The notes: generated by a model from the letters alone, not told the origin. A DNA stretch of 18,464 nt from Castellaniella sp041675725 (GCF_041675725.1 NZ_JBAYTI010000051.1:1-18464); one strand, 5' to 3'. Numbered from the stretch's first letter, positions 7,468 to 14,272 are shown. Program-made: numbers and translations.

Positions 7468-7483
7468 TACGGGTTGACCCGTA
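7468..7483. promoter_or_regulatory. Perfect 7+7 dyad between activator box and -10 of the nirV-like gene
   Basis: TACGGGT-TG-ACCCGTA is a perfect inverted repeat with a 2-base centre. It abuts the TTG-N8-CAA box at 7467 and ends 6 bp before the -10-like hexamer at 7490. Its position suits an operator for a repressor or co-regulator. It does not match any operator consensus I recognise. Confidence 0.5.
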
Positions 7484-7523
7484 CTCTGCTTCAATGCAGG
7501 CATTGCGTCCACGGAGTCCCGCC

Positions 7524-8324
7524 ATGCCTGTTCCTGCCCGCTTGCCCCGTTTCCTGGCCCTGGCCGCCCTGGCGGCCGCCTGGCCCGTGCTGGCGGCGTC
7601 GGCCTCTCCGGCCGTGGTGGCGATTCCGTCCGGTTCGTTCGAGTATCAGGCGGCGGGCGAGTTCCTCGATCAGGGGATGCCGGTCGATCCGCCGCGGGTG
7701 GCGGGCGAAGTCGGCGACGGCGTGCTCATCATGCAGCGCCAGGTCAGCCAGGCCGAATACGCCGAGTGCGTCCAGGCAGGCGCCTGCAAGCGCCTGGACA
7801 AGGCGTTTCGCCGGCTCGAGTCTCCCGAACACCCCGCGGTGGGGGTCAGTTGGGCGGATGCCACCGCCTATGCGGCCTGGTTGTCCAAAAAAACGGGGCA
7901 GGCGTGGCGCCTGCCGATCTACGAAGAATGGGTACGGGCCGCGGCCGAGCGCTATCGCGAAGAGGGCGCCCTGCCTTCGGATCCAGACAACCCGGCCGTG
8001 CGCTGGCTGGCCGAGTACCGGCGCGAGATCCAGCGCCGCCAGGGGCGCGTCAAGCCGCCCCAGCCGTTTGGGCACTTCGGCCTCAATGCGCTGGGCCTGA
8101 GCGACGTCGGCGGCAATGTCTGGGAATGGACGGATACCTGCTTCGCCAGCCACAGCGTGGGGCCGTTGCCGCTGCCGCCACGCGAAAATTGCGGGGTGCG
8201 CATTCTGGCGGGCGCGCACGTGGCGGCCATGGCGGACTTCATCCGGGATCCGCGCAATGGCGCGTGTTCGATCGGCCTGCCGCCCGCCAATCTGGGCTTC
8301 CGGCTGGTGCGCGAAGACGCCTGA
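7524..8324 (+). CDS. nirV: NirV-like exported protein of the formylglycine-generating-enzyme (SUMF) fold
   Basis: A 266-residue protein with a Sec-type signal peptide (hydrophobic 9-26, likely cleavage after VLAASA). The SUMF/FGE fold is shown by PVVAIPSGSF-like residues 29-39, the block PAVGVSWADATAYAAWL (104-120), RLPIYEEWVRAA (129-140), GLSDVGGNVWEWT (191-203) and the C-terminal ANLGFRLVRE. The FGE active-site cysteine pair, expected in the R-G-G-S-x4-C region, is absent: the segment reads RILAGAHVAAMADFIRD. It should therefore not convert cysteine to formylglycine. Its place before nirK matches nirV of denitrifiers, a SUMF-family gene linked to nirK whose role is unresolved. The ATG at 7524 has ACGGAG at 7511-7516. 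Confidence 0.8.
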   Translation: MPVPARLPRFLALAALAAAWPVLAASASPAVVAIPSGSFEYQAAGEFLDQGMPVDPPRVAGEVGDGVLIMQRQVSQAEYAECVQAGACKRLDKAFRRLESPEHPAVGVSWADATAYAAWLSKKTGQAWRLPIYEEWVRAAAERYREEGALPSDPDNPAVRWLAEYRREIQRRQGRVKPPQPFGHFGLNALGLSDVGGNVWEWTDTCFASHSVGPLPLPPRENCGVRILAGAHVAAMADFIRDPRNGACSIGLPPANLGFRLVREDA

Positions 8325-8366
8325 CCGTTGGCCAGCACAAATCGGCGCGCAACGCGACCGGTGACC

Positions 8367-8380
8367 TTGAGGCAGATCAA
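8367..8380 (+). promoter_or_regulatory. Upstream FNR/DNR-family box of nirK
   Basis: TTGAGGCAGATCAA matches the FNR consensus at 9 of 10 informative positions, and its arms extend to CCTTGA...TCAAGG (8365-8382). It is centred 50 bp upstream of the second box at 8417-8430, about five helical turns. No good -10 lies 22 bp downstream of it, so it looks like an accessory upstream site, or one for a second family member. Confidence 0.65.
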
Positions 8381-8416
8381 GGTTTTGCAACAAATCTGAA
8401 CGCAAGCTGAATGACT

Positions 8417-8458
8417 TTGATTTAGCGCAATCAGGGTTTTCCCTTTGGATGAGATGAT
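8417..8458 (+). promoter_or_regulatory. FNR/DNR-dependent class II promoter of nirK
   Basis: The box TTGATTTAGCGCAA (8417-8430) has the TTG-N8-CAA core and the same TTGAT-N4-CGCAA form as the nirV box. After exactly 22 bp comes the -10-like GATGAT (8453-8458), 4 of 6 to consensus. The predicted start is near 8465, giving a leader of about 40 bases before the ATG at 8505. NirK expression in denitrifiers is generally driven by FNR, DNR or NnrR in low oxygen with nitrite or NO; which one acts here cannot be told. Confidence 0.65.
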
Positions 8459-8504
8459 GTGGCTGTCGAACAAAACGACTCATCAAAAAACAAGGGAGTT
8501 CACC

Positions 8505-9590
8505 ATGAAGGTATTTCGTCTGTGTATGGCTGCCACCGCCCTGGCTTCACTGCTGGCCGGCGGCGTTGCAGTGGCAGACCCTGTCGATCAGCTCGAGCAC
8601 ATCCAGCCCGTGCTGTTGGCCCCCCCGCACGTCATGAAGCACGAACAGGCCACGACCGCCGCGCCGCGCGTGGTCGAATTCACGATGCACATCGAGGAAA
8701 AAAAGGTCGTCATCGACGAGGAAGAGGGCACGACCCTGCAGGCCATGACCTTCAACGGCACGCTGCCCGGCCCCACCATGGTGGTGCACGAGGGCGACTA
8801 CGTACAGCTGACGCTGATCAACGGCTCAGAGAACACGCTCGAGCACAACATCGACTTTCACGCATCCACCGGGGCCCTCGGGGGCGGCGCGCTGACCACG
8901 ATCCAGCCGGGCGAACAGGTGGTGCTGCGCTTCAAGGCCGACCGGCCCGGTACCTTCCTGTATCACTGCGCGCCGGAAGGCATGGTGCCTTGGCACGTGG
9001 TCTCGGGCATGAGCGGCACCTTGATGGTGCTGCCGCGCGACGGCCTGAAAGACGCCGACGGCCAGCCGCTCAAGTACGACACCGCTTTTACCATCGGCGA
9101 GTTCGATCTCTACATCCCCAAGGATGAAGACGGCGAATACAAAGAGTACGACACGCCGCTGGAAAGCTATGGCGACACGGTCGAGGTCATGCGCACGCTG
9201 ACCCCCAGCCACATCGTGTTCAACGGCAAGGTGGGCGCCCTGATGGGCGAAGGCGCGCTGCCGGCCAAGGTGGGCGAGACGGTGCTGTTCATCCATTCGG
9301 TGGGCAACCGCGATACGCGCCCGCACCTGATCGGCGGTCACGGCGATTACGTCTGGCAGAGCGGCAAGTTCGCCAACGCCCCCGAAAAAGACCTCGAAAC
9401 CTGGTTCATCCCGGGTGGCGCGGTGGGTGCGGCGCTCTACACCTTCAAGCAACCTGGCGTCTATGCCTACGTCAACCATAACCTGATCGAGGCGTTCGAG
9501 CTCGGTGCCGCCGGCCACGTGGTGGTCGAAGGCGACTGGAACGACGACCTCATGAAACAGGTGGCGGCACCCGCACCCATCCCACAATAA
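8505..9590 (+). CDS. nirK: Copper-containing nitrite reductase (NO-forming)
   Basis: NirK reduces nitrite to nitric oxide in the periplasm and works as a trimer of two-cupredoxin-domain subunits. The 361-residue product starts with a Sec signal peptide (cleavage near AVA-DP at 24-25). Type 1 copper ligands are H114, C155, H164 and M169; type 2 ligands are H119, H154 and H325. The catalytic pair corresponds to D117 (in EHNIDFH) and H274 (in RPHLIGG). All key residues are intact, and the sequence is of the classic Alcaligenes/Achromobacter type without a fused cytochrome or extra cupredoxin. The ATG at 8505 has GGGAG at 8494-8498 and starts exactly at the signal peptide; an in-frame start at 8445 would bury it. 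The cytochrome c gene follows 22 bp later. Confidence 0.97.
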   Translation: MKVFRLCMAATALASLLAGGVAVADPVDQLEHIQPVLLAPPHVMKHEQATTAAPRVVEFTMHIEEKKVVIDEEEGTTLQAMTFNGTLPGPTMVVHEGDYVQLTLINGSENTLEHNIDFHASTGALGGGALTTIQPGEQVVLRFKADRPGTFLYHCAPEGMVPWHVVSGMSGTLMVLPRDGLKDADGQPLKYDTAFTIGEFDLYIPKDEDGEYKEYDTPLESYGDTVEVMRTLTPSHIVFNGKVGALMGEGALPAKVGETVLFIHSVGNRDTRPHLIGGHGDYVWQSGKFANAPEKDLETWFIPGGAVGAALYTFKQPGVYAYVNHNLIEAFELGAAGHVVVEGDWNDDLMKQVAAPAPIPQ

Positions 9591-9612
9591 TCGAACCCCT
9601 ACGGAGAAGACC

Positions 9613-9930
9613 ATGTTGAAGACCCTGAGCATCGCCGCCCTGTCGCTGGCCCTGCTGCCCGCGCTGTCGGTGGCCTCGGATGCCGGCACCCTGAAAACCG
9701 GCGAAAAGCTGTACAAGCAGGCGTGTGTCGCGTGCCACAGCACCGGCGCCGCCAACGCGCCCAAGCTGGGCAACAAGAAGGCCTGGGAGCCCATCATCGC
9801 ACGCGGCATGGATGAAATGATGCTGGTGGCCACGCAGGGCAAGGGCGGCATGCCGGCCCGTGGCGGTACCAAATTCGATGACGCCAGCCTGCGGGCCGCG
9901 GTCGAATACATGGTCAGCCGGGTTCGCTGA
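9613..9930 (+). CDS. Small periplasmic cytochrome c (c5-like), likely NirK electron donor
   Basis: A 105-residue class I cytochrome c. The signal peptide covers residues 1-21 (cleavage near LSVAS-DA). The haem site is C38-V-A-C41-H42, and M80 in KGGMPARGG is the probable sixth ligand. The short form and the GxGGMPxxGG block resemble cytochrome c5-type proteins. GGAGAAG lies at 9603-9609 before the ATG. With nirK ending only 22 bp upstream and no promoter visible between them, the two are probably co-transcribed. An electron-donor role to NirK follows from position and location, but is an inference. Confidence 0.92.
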   Translation: MLKTLSIAALSLALLPALSVASDAGTLKTGEKLYKQACVACHSTGAANAPKLGNKKAWEPIIARGMDEMMLVATQGKGGMPARGGTKFDDASLRAAVEYMVSRVR

Positions 9931-9940
9931 TCCGCCCCCG

Positions 9941-9990
9941 GGGCCGCAGGCGCGGCCCGCCACGCAGCCGCCTGGGTCAGCCGGGCGGCT
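9941..9990. terminator. Possible hairpins between the cytochrome c gene and the convergent regulator gene
   Basis: Two GC-rich hairpins follow the cytochrome stop. One is GGGCCGC-AGGC-GCGGCCC (9941-9958, perfect 7-bp stem). The other is AGCCGCCTGG (9966-9975) pairing with CCGGGCGGCT (9981-9990) with one G:T and a 5-base loop, followed on + by GTTCTGT. The second overlaps the stop of the convergent gene. Neither has a proper T-tract, so termination is only suggested. Confidence 0.35.
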
Positions 9991-10783
9991 GTTCTGTGTC
10001 CGACAGCAGGCGCAGCTGCCAGACCAGCAGTTCCACCAGGGCCTGCAGGGCCACCGAAGACGGCAGGCCCAGCGGGTTGCCGGCGGGGTACAGCAGGGGG
10101 TGCCCGGCGATGCGGGCGCACGGCGCCAGCGGGCTGTCGCTCAGGGTGACCAGGGCGCAGCCCTGTTCCAGGGCGGCCAGGCCCAGCGCCAGGGTGTCGG
10201 GCACGTAGGGATCCTGTTCGATGAGGACGACGGCGTCCTGGGGCCGCAGGTGGCGCAACATGAGCTGCATGATGCCGCCCGTGTTCTGCAGCAGGTGCAC
10301 GTCGGGCCGGAACAGGCTGCACAGGTAGCGCAGGCTGAAGGCCGCGGGATGGCTCGCATGAAACCCGGCCACGCCGATGTGCGGCGCCCGCGCCAGGCGT
10401 TCGGCACCGGCCATCACCGCCTGGCGGTGGTTGCGTTCGGCCAGCGCGGCCAGATGGCGCGATTGCTGCTGCACCTGGGCCAGCCAGCCGTCCGTGCGCG
10501 ATGTCTGCATCAGCGAGACCGAGGCGGAGATCTCGCTGGCCTGCAGATCCCGTACGAACACGGCCTTCAGCGCGTCCCAGCCCGGAAAGCCCAGGTGGCG
10601 GGCCAGGCGCACCAGCGTGGCCGGCTGCACGCCGATCAGCGCCGCCAGCTTGCGCGCCGAGAGCGTACCGACCTGGGTGGGGTGTTCGAGCAGGTAACGG
10701 GCGGCCAGCCGGAACTGCGGGCTCAGGCGGTCGTATTGGGCCCGAATGTCGCGCGTGAGCGCCTCGAGCGTGGGTTGGTTCAT
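9977..10783 (-). CDS. MurR/RpiR-family transcriptional regulator (HTH + SIS)
   Basis: A 268-residue cytoplasmic regulator. The N-terminal RpiR helix-turn-helix domain spans about residues 1-77 (SPQFRLAARYLLEHP, then LSARKLAALIGVQPATLVRLARHLGFPGWDALK). The SIS domain, about 115-250, normally binds a phosphosugar or related ligand. The ligand here is unknown; no sugar-metabolism gene is adjacent. The ATG at 10783 overlaps the stop of the adenosyltransferase gene as ATGA, supporting translational coupling. A GTG at 10798 is an alternative start that would lie inside that gene. Confidence 0.85.
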   Translation of the reverse strand: MNQPTLEALTRDIRAQYDRLSPQFRLAARYLLEHPTQVGTLSARKLAALIGVQPATLVRLARHLGFPGWDALKAVFVRDLQASEISASVSLMQTSRTDGWLAQVQQQSRHLAALAERNHRQAVMAGAERLARAPHIGVAGFHASHPAAFSLRYLCSLFRPDVHLLQNTGGIMQLMLRHLRPQDAVVLIEQDPYVPDTLALGLAALEQGCALVTLSDSPLAPCARIAGHPLLYPAGNPLGLPSSVALQALVELLVWQLRLLSDTEQPPG

Positions 10784-11325
10784 GGTTCGCGCGACCACAG
10801 GACGTCGGCCACGCCCGCTTGCTGGTTCAGCTGGCGGGCCAGCACGAAGAACAGGTCCGAGAGCCGGTTCAGGTACTGGCGTACCGGCGGGTTGACCGGT
10901 TCCTGGGCGGCCAGGGCGACCACGGCGCGCTCGGCGCGCCGGGCCACGGAGCGGGCCAGGTGTGCCCAGGCGCCGGCCGGCGAGCCCCCCGGCAGGATGA
11001 ATTCCTGCAGGGCGCCCAGGCCCTTGTTGGCAGCCTGGATGGCGGCGTCCAGGGCATGCACCTGCGCTTCTGTAACCAGGCTCGTGCCCGGGATGCTCAG
11101 TTCGCCGCCCAGATCGAAGAGGGTGTTCTGGACCTGGGCGAGCAGGGCGTCGACGGGCGGGGGCAGCGTGTGGGTGCGCCAGATGCCGATCGTGCTGTTC
11201 AGCTCGTCGACTTCGCCCAGCGCCTGGATGCGCGGGGCATTCTTGGGCACGCGCTGGCGGTCGCCCAGGCCGGTGGTACCGTCATCCCCGGTGCGGGTGG
11301 TCACGATGGAAACACGTATCGACAT
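10780..11325 (-). CDS. Cob(I)alamin adenosyltransferase, PduO/MMAB type
   Basis: This family transfers the adenosyl group of ATP to cob(I)alamin, making coenzyme B12 for enzymes such as methylmalonyl-CoA mutase. The 181-residue product has the N-terminal ATP-binding block from T10 to K28 (beginning TRTGDDGTTGLGDR), GEVDELNS (37-44), the ARSVARRAER arginine-rich helix (124-133) and the YLNRLSDLFFVLAR helix (151-164). All are hallmarks of the PduO-type four-helix bundle. The ATG at 11325 has GGAGG at 11336-11340, 10 bp upstream on this strand. It is the middle gene of the GNAT-adenosyltransferase-RpiR run. No B12-dependent enzyme lies in the window. Confidence 0.92.
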   Translation of the reverse strand: MSIRVSIVTTRTGDDGTTGLGDRQRVPKNAPRIQALGEVDELNSTIGIWRTHTLPPPVDALLAQVQNTLFDLGGELSIPGTSLVTEAQVHALDAAIQAANKGLGALQEFILPGGSPAGAWAHLARSVARRAERAVVALAAQEPVNPPVRQYLNRLSDLFFVLARQLNQQAGVADVLWSREP

Positions 11326-11370
11326 GGTGGCAGATCCTCCGAGGCTAGGATGGTGGCTGCGCGCAACGGG

Positions 11371-11889
11371 TCAGGCCTGCGCGGCCAGGCGCTGCAGGGC
11401 GTCGCCGGCGACACGCACGATGCGCCATTCCTGCAGGATTTCGGCACCGTGGTGCCTGTAGAAGTCTATCGCGTTCTGGTTCCAGTCGAGCACGACCCAC
11501 TCGAAGCGCCCGCAACCCAGCGCCAGTGCCTGTGCCGCCAGGTGCCGCAGCGCCCAGCCGCCCAGGCCGCGGCCGCGATGGGCCGGCGTGATGTACACGT
11601 CTTCCAGATACAGCCCGCGCCGGTCGAGAAAGCTGGAATAGTTGTGGAACCAGATGATGTAGGCGACCGGCTGCCCGGGCTGGCCGGCCGGGGTGATGAC
11701 CAGGCAGCGGGCGGCTGGCTCGGGGCCGAAAAAACTGCGCTGCAGGCTGGCGGGCGTGGCCTTGAAGGTATCGAGCAGGCGTTCGAACGTGGCCATCTCG
11801 TGCATCAGGGCATGCACGGCGGGTACGTCGCCCGGGGCGGCCGGGCGCAGGGTATAGCCGGGAACGGCATGGGAATGAGCGTCTGGCAT
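11371..11889 (-). CDS. GNAT-family N-acetyltransferase, spermidine/thialysine acetyltransferase-like
   Basis: A 172-residue cytoplasmic acetyltransferase. The GNAT core is clear: LRPAAPGDVPAVHALMHEMA at the N-terminus, LYLEDVYITPAHRGRGLGG (acetyl-CoA pyrophosphate loop RGRGLGG at 105-111) and VLDWNQNAIDFYRHHGAE (133-150) with the usual catalytic-region tyrosine Y144. The LEDVYI...RGRGLG and VLDWN-FY-GA pattern is that of the SAT1/SAT2 (diamine or thialysine acetyltransferase) subgroup. The acceptor substrate is not determinable here. The adenosyltransferase gene follows 45 bp downstream, probably in one transcript. The gene is divergent from the CusF-like gene, 73 bp between starts. Confidence 0.85.
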   Translation of the reverse strand: MPDAHSHAVPGYTLRPAAPGDVPAVHALMHEMATFERLLDTFKATPASLQRSFFGPEPAARCLVITPAGQPGQPVAYIIWFHNYSSFLDRRGLYLEDVYITPAHRGRGLGGWALRHLAAQALALGCGRFEWVVLDWNQNAIDFYRHHGAEILQEWRIVRVAGDALQRLAAQA

Positions 11890-11962
11890 GGGGCGGGCAC
11901 GTCGCGTACGTTTCGCGGTATGCTGATTCTATCGCTGAAAGAAATCCAGGAGAGTGTAGCGC

Positions 11963-12265
11963 ATGAACCCCAGAATGCTAACGGCTGGCGCCCTGGCCGC
12001 GCTGGCCGCCACCGGGCTGGCGGCCCAGGTGGCGGTCGCGCAGCCTGTGCAGGCCCAATCCAGCGGCAAGGTGGTGCGGGTCGACCCGGCCAAGGGCAAG
12101 ATCGCCATCCAGCACGGCGCCATCGCGCCGCTGGATCTACCCGCCATGACGCTGGTGTATCAGATCGATCCCGCCCTGCTGGCGGGCGTGTCCGTGGGCG
12201 ACGTGGTCAAGTTCACGGCCGAACGCAGCGACAAGCGCTACCGCATCGTCCAGCTCAAGAAATAG
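11963..12265 (+). CDS. CusF-like periplasmic copper-binding-fold protein with altered ligands
   Basis: A 100-residue exported protein: signal peptide 1-26 (cleavage near VAVAQ-P), then a small OB-like domain. The region H51-GAIAPLDLPAMTL-L64 aligns without gaps to the E. coli CusF metal site, where H36, W44, M47 and M49 bind Cu(I)/Ag(I). Here H51 and M62 match H36 and M47, but L59 replaces W44 and L64 replaces M49. LLAGVSVGDVVKFTAERS is the family's conserved second half. The usual Cu(I)/Ag(I) site is therefore incomplete, and function may differ. AGGAGA precedes the ATG at 11949-11954. No cusA, cusB or cusC gene is in the window, but nirK, a copper enzyme, lies 2.4 kb away. Confidence 0.8.
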   Translation: MNPRMLTAGALAALAATGLAAQVAVAQPVQAQSSGKVVRVDPAKGKIAIQHGAIAPLDLPAMTLVYQIDPALLAGVSVGDVVKFTAERSDKRYRIVQLKK

Positions 12266-12268
12266 GGC

Positions 12269-12283
12269 GGGGCCGCGCGCCCC
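12269..12283. terminator. Weak hairpin between convergent CusF-like and hslU genes
   Basis: GGGGC-CGCGC-GCCCC forms a 5- to 6-bp GC stem just after the CusF-like stop, in the 65-bp gap to the hslU stop. There is no T-run on either strand, so it is only a candidate for termination. Confidence 0.25.
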
Positions 12284-12330
12284 GTGGCGGGCGCGCATGG
12301 GCCAGCCAGCCGGCGGGGCTCGCCCGGGCG

Positions 12331-13668
12331 TCAGAGCACGTAGCGGGCCAGATCCTGGCTGGCTGCGGCTTCGGACAGCTTGTCGTCCACGTAGGCGGCG
12401 TCGATGCGCACGGTGTCCGAGCCGGGGTTGGATGCATCGAAGGACAGATCCTCGAGCAGTTTTTCCATCACCGTGTACAGGCGCCGCGCGCCGATGTTCT
12501 CGGTGCGTTCATTCACCTGCCAGGCGAGTTCGGCCAGGCGGTGGATGCCTTCGTCCGTGAATTCGAGCGTGACGTCTTCGGTGGCCAGCAGCGCTACGTA
12601 TTGCTTGACCAGCGACGCGTCGGTTTCGTTCAGGATGCGCACGAAGTCTTCGGTGGTGAGCGAATCGAGCTCGACCCGGATCGGGAAACGGCCCTGCAGT
12701 TCGGGGATCAGGTCCGAGGGGCGCGACAGGTGGAAGGCGCCCGAGGCGATGAACAGGATGTGGTCGGTCTTGACCATGCCGTACTTGGTGCTCACCGTGG
12801 TGCCTTCGACCAGCGGCAGCAGGTCGCGCTGCACGCCCTGGCGCGAGACATCGGCCCCGCCGTGCTCCTGGCGGGTGGCGATCTTGTCGATTTCATCCAG
12901 GAACACGATGCCGTGCTGTTCGACCAGGGTGACCGCGTGGCCCCGCAGGTCGTCCTCGTTGATGCGCCGGGCGGCTTCTTCTTCGACCAGCAGGCGGAAG
13001 GCCTCGCGCACCGACAGCTTGCGCGACTTGGTCTTGCCCTGGGCGAGGCCGGCGAACATGCCGCGCAGCTGCTCGGTCATTTCTTCCATGCCGGGCGGCG
13101 CCATGATTTCCATGCGGGCCGGCGCCTGGGTGATGTCGATCTCGATCTGGGTGTCGTCGAGCTGGCCTTCGCGCAGCCGTTTGCGAAAAATCTGCCGGGT
13201 ATTGGTTTCTTCGCGCTCGGGCTCGCCGCGGGCATTGCGCGGCGGCGGCAGCAGGGCATCGAGGATACGGTCTTCAGCGGCGTCTTCGGCCTGGGCCCGC
13301 ACGCGCCGCGTTTCGGTCTCGCGGATCTGCTTGGCCGCGACCTCGACCAGGTCGCGCACGATGGTGTCCACGTCGCGCCCCACGTAGCCGACCTCGGTGA
13401 ACTTGGTGGCTTCGACCTTGATGAACGGGGCGTTGGCCAGCCGCGCCAGGCGGCGCGCGATCTCGGTCTTGCCCACCCCCGTGGGGCCGATCATGAGGAT
13501 GTTCTTGGGCACGATTTCGTGGCGCAGGGGTTCGGCCACCTGCTGGCGCCGCCAGCGGTTGCGCAGGGCCACCGCGACCGAGCGCTTGGCGCGTTCCTGG
13601 CCGACGATGTGCTTGTCCAGCTCGGAGACGATCTCGCGAGGGGTCATGGGGGTGTTGGCATCAGACAT
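12331..13668 (-). CDS. hslU: ATP-dependent protease ATPase subunit HslU
   Basis: HslU (ClpY) is the AAA+ unfoldase that feeds substrates to the HslV peptidase. The 445-residue product is full length. It has Walker A GPTGVGKTE (61-69), the GYVG pore loop (94-97), the charged, less conserved I domain (about 110-240), Walker B IVFLDEID (254-261) and a C-terminal AAA+ lid. It ends in LARYVL, the family's C-terminal tail that inserts into HslV. The gene starts 5 bp after the hslV stop, so the two are co-transcribed. The proper start, MSDANTPMTPREIV, is at 13668. Confidence 0.96.
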   Translation of the reverse strand: MSDANTPMTPREIVSELDKHIVGQERAKRSVAVALRNRWRRQQVAEPLRHEIVPKNILMIGPTGVGKTEIARRLARLANAPFIKVEATKFTEVGYVGRDVDTIVRDLVEVAAKQIRETETRRVRAQAEDAAEDRILDALLPPPRNARGEPEREETNTRQIFRKRLREGQLDDTQIEIDITQAPARMEIMAPPGMEEMTEQLRGMFAGLAQGKTKSRKLSVREAFRLLVEEEAARRINEDDLRGHAVTLVEQHGIVFLDEIDKIATRQEHGGADVSRQGVQRDLLPLVEGTTVSTKYGMVKTDHILFIASGAFHLSRPSDLIPELQGRFPIRVELDSLTTEDFVRILNETDASLVKQYVALLATEDVTLEFTDEGIHRLAELAWQVNERTENIGARRLYTVMEKLLEDLSFDASNPGSDTVRIDAAYVDDKLSEAAASQDLARYVL

Positions 13669-13673
13669 GGGGG

Positions 13674-14207
13674 TTACAGCGTTTCGATGATGTGGTTCTG
13701 GTTGGTATAGATGCAGAGCTCGCCGGCGATTTCGAGCGAGCGCGCGACCACGTCGGCGGGCGCAAGATCGGTGGCCTGCATCAGGGCCCGCGCGGCCGAC
13801 TGGGCGTAGGCCCCGCCCGAGCCGATGGCGGCGATGCCGTGCTCGGGTTCGAGCACGTCGCCATTGCCGGTGAGGATCAGGGTGTGTTCGGCATCGGCCA
13901 CGATCAGCATGGCCTCGAGACGGCGCAGGACGCGATCGGTGCGCCAGTCGCGCGTGAGTTCGACGGCCGCCCGCATCAGGTGGCCCTGGTGCTTGTCGAG
14001 CTTGGCTTCGAAGCGCTCTTGCAGGGTGAAGGCGTCGGCCGTGGCGCCGGCGAAGCCGGCCAGCACCTTGTCATGGTACAGCCGGCGGATCTTGCGGGCC
14101 GTGGCCTTGATGACGATGTTGCCCAGGGTGACCTGGCCATCGCCGCCCAGGGCCACCTGGTTGCCGCGACGGACGCAAAGAATGGTGGTGGCGTGAAAGG
14201 ATTCCAT
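13674..14207 (-). CDS. hslV: ATP-dependent protease peptidase subunit HslV
   Basis: HslV (ClpQ) is the proteasome-related threonine peptidase that pairs with HslU. The 177-residue product begins MESFHATTILCVRRG. The catalytic N-terminal threonine is T7, exposed after loss of a short propeptide, a form usual in beta-proteobacteria (E. coli has only Met before it). GDGQVTLG, RRLYHDKVLAGFAGATADAF and AIGSGGAYAQSAA are conserved family blocks. A near-consensus heat-shock promoter lies just upstream, at 14234-14261. Confidence 0.96.
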   Translation of the reverse strand: MESFHATTILCVRRGNQVALGGDGQVTLGNIVIKATARKIRRLYHDKVLAGFAGATADAFTLQERFEAKLDKHQGHLMRAAVELTRDWRTDRVLRRLEAMLIVADAEHTLILTGNGDVLEPEHGIAAIGSGGAYAQSAARALMQATDLAPADVVARSLEIAGELCIYTNQNHIIETL

Positions 14208-14233
14208 GAGGCTCTCTTGGGTTGGAAAGAGCT

Positions 14234-14261
14234 ACATGGGGGCGAAGCCGGCGGTTTCAAG
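14234..14261 (-). promoter_or_regulatory. Sigma-32 (RpoH) heat-shock promoter of hslVU
   Basis: On the minus strand, CTTGAAA (14261-14255), a 13-bp spacer and CCCCATGT (14241-14234) match the sigma-32 consensus CTTGAAA / CCCCATnT at every defined position. The 13-bp spacer equals that of the E. coli dnaK P1 promoter as I recall it. Transcription would start near 14227, about 20 bases before the hslV ATG at 14207. The -35 lies 11 bp beyond the dksA stop. Confidence 0.85.
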
Positions 14262-14272
14262 GGCGCCGGGGT

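Noticed and set aside
8445..8504. Upstream in-frame start for nirK
   Set aside because: It would add 20 polar residues before the signal peptide and would start at or before the predicted transcript 5' end; ATG at 8505 has a good GGGAG.
10819..13710. 963-codon plus-strand open frame opposite the adenosyltransferase, GNAT and hslU genes
   Set aside because: It runs antisense across several well-supported genes and over an unrelated plus-strand gene, with low-complexity composition; a codon-bias artefact.
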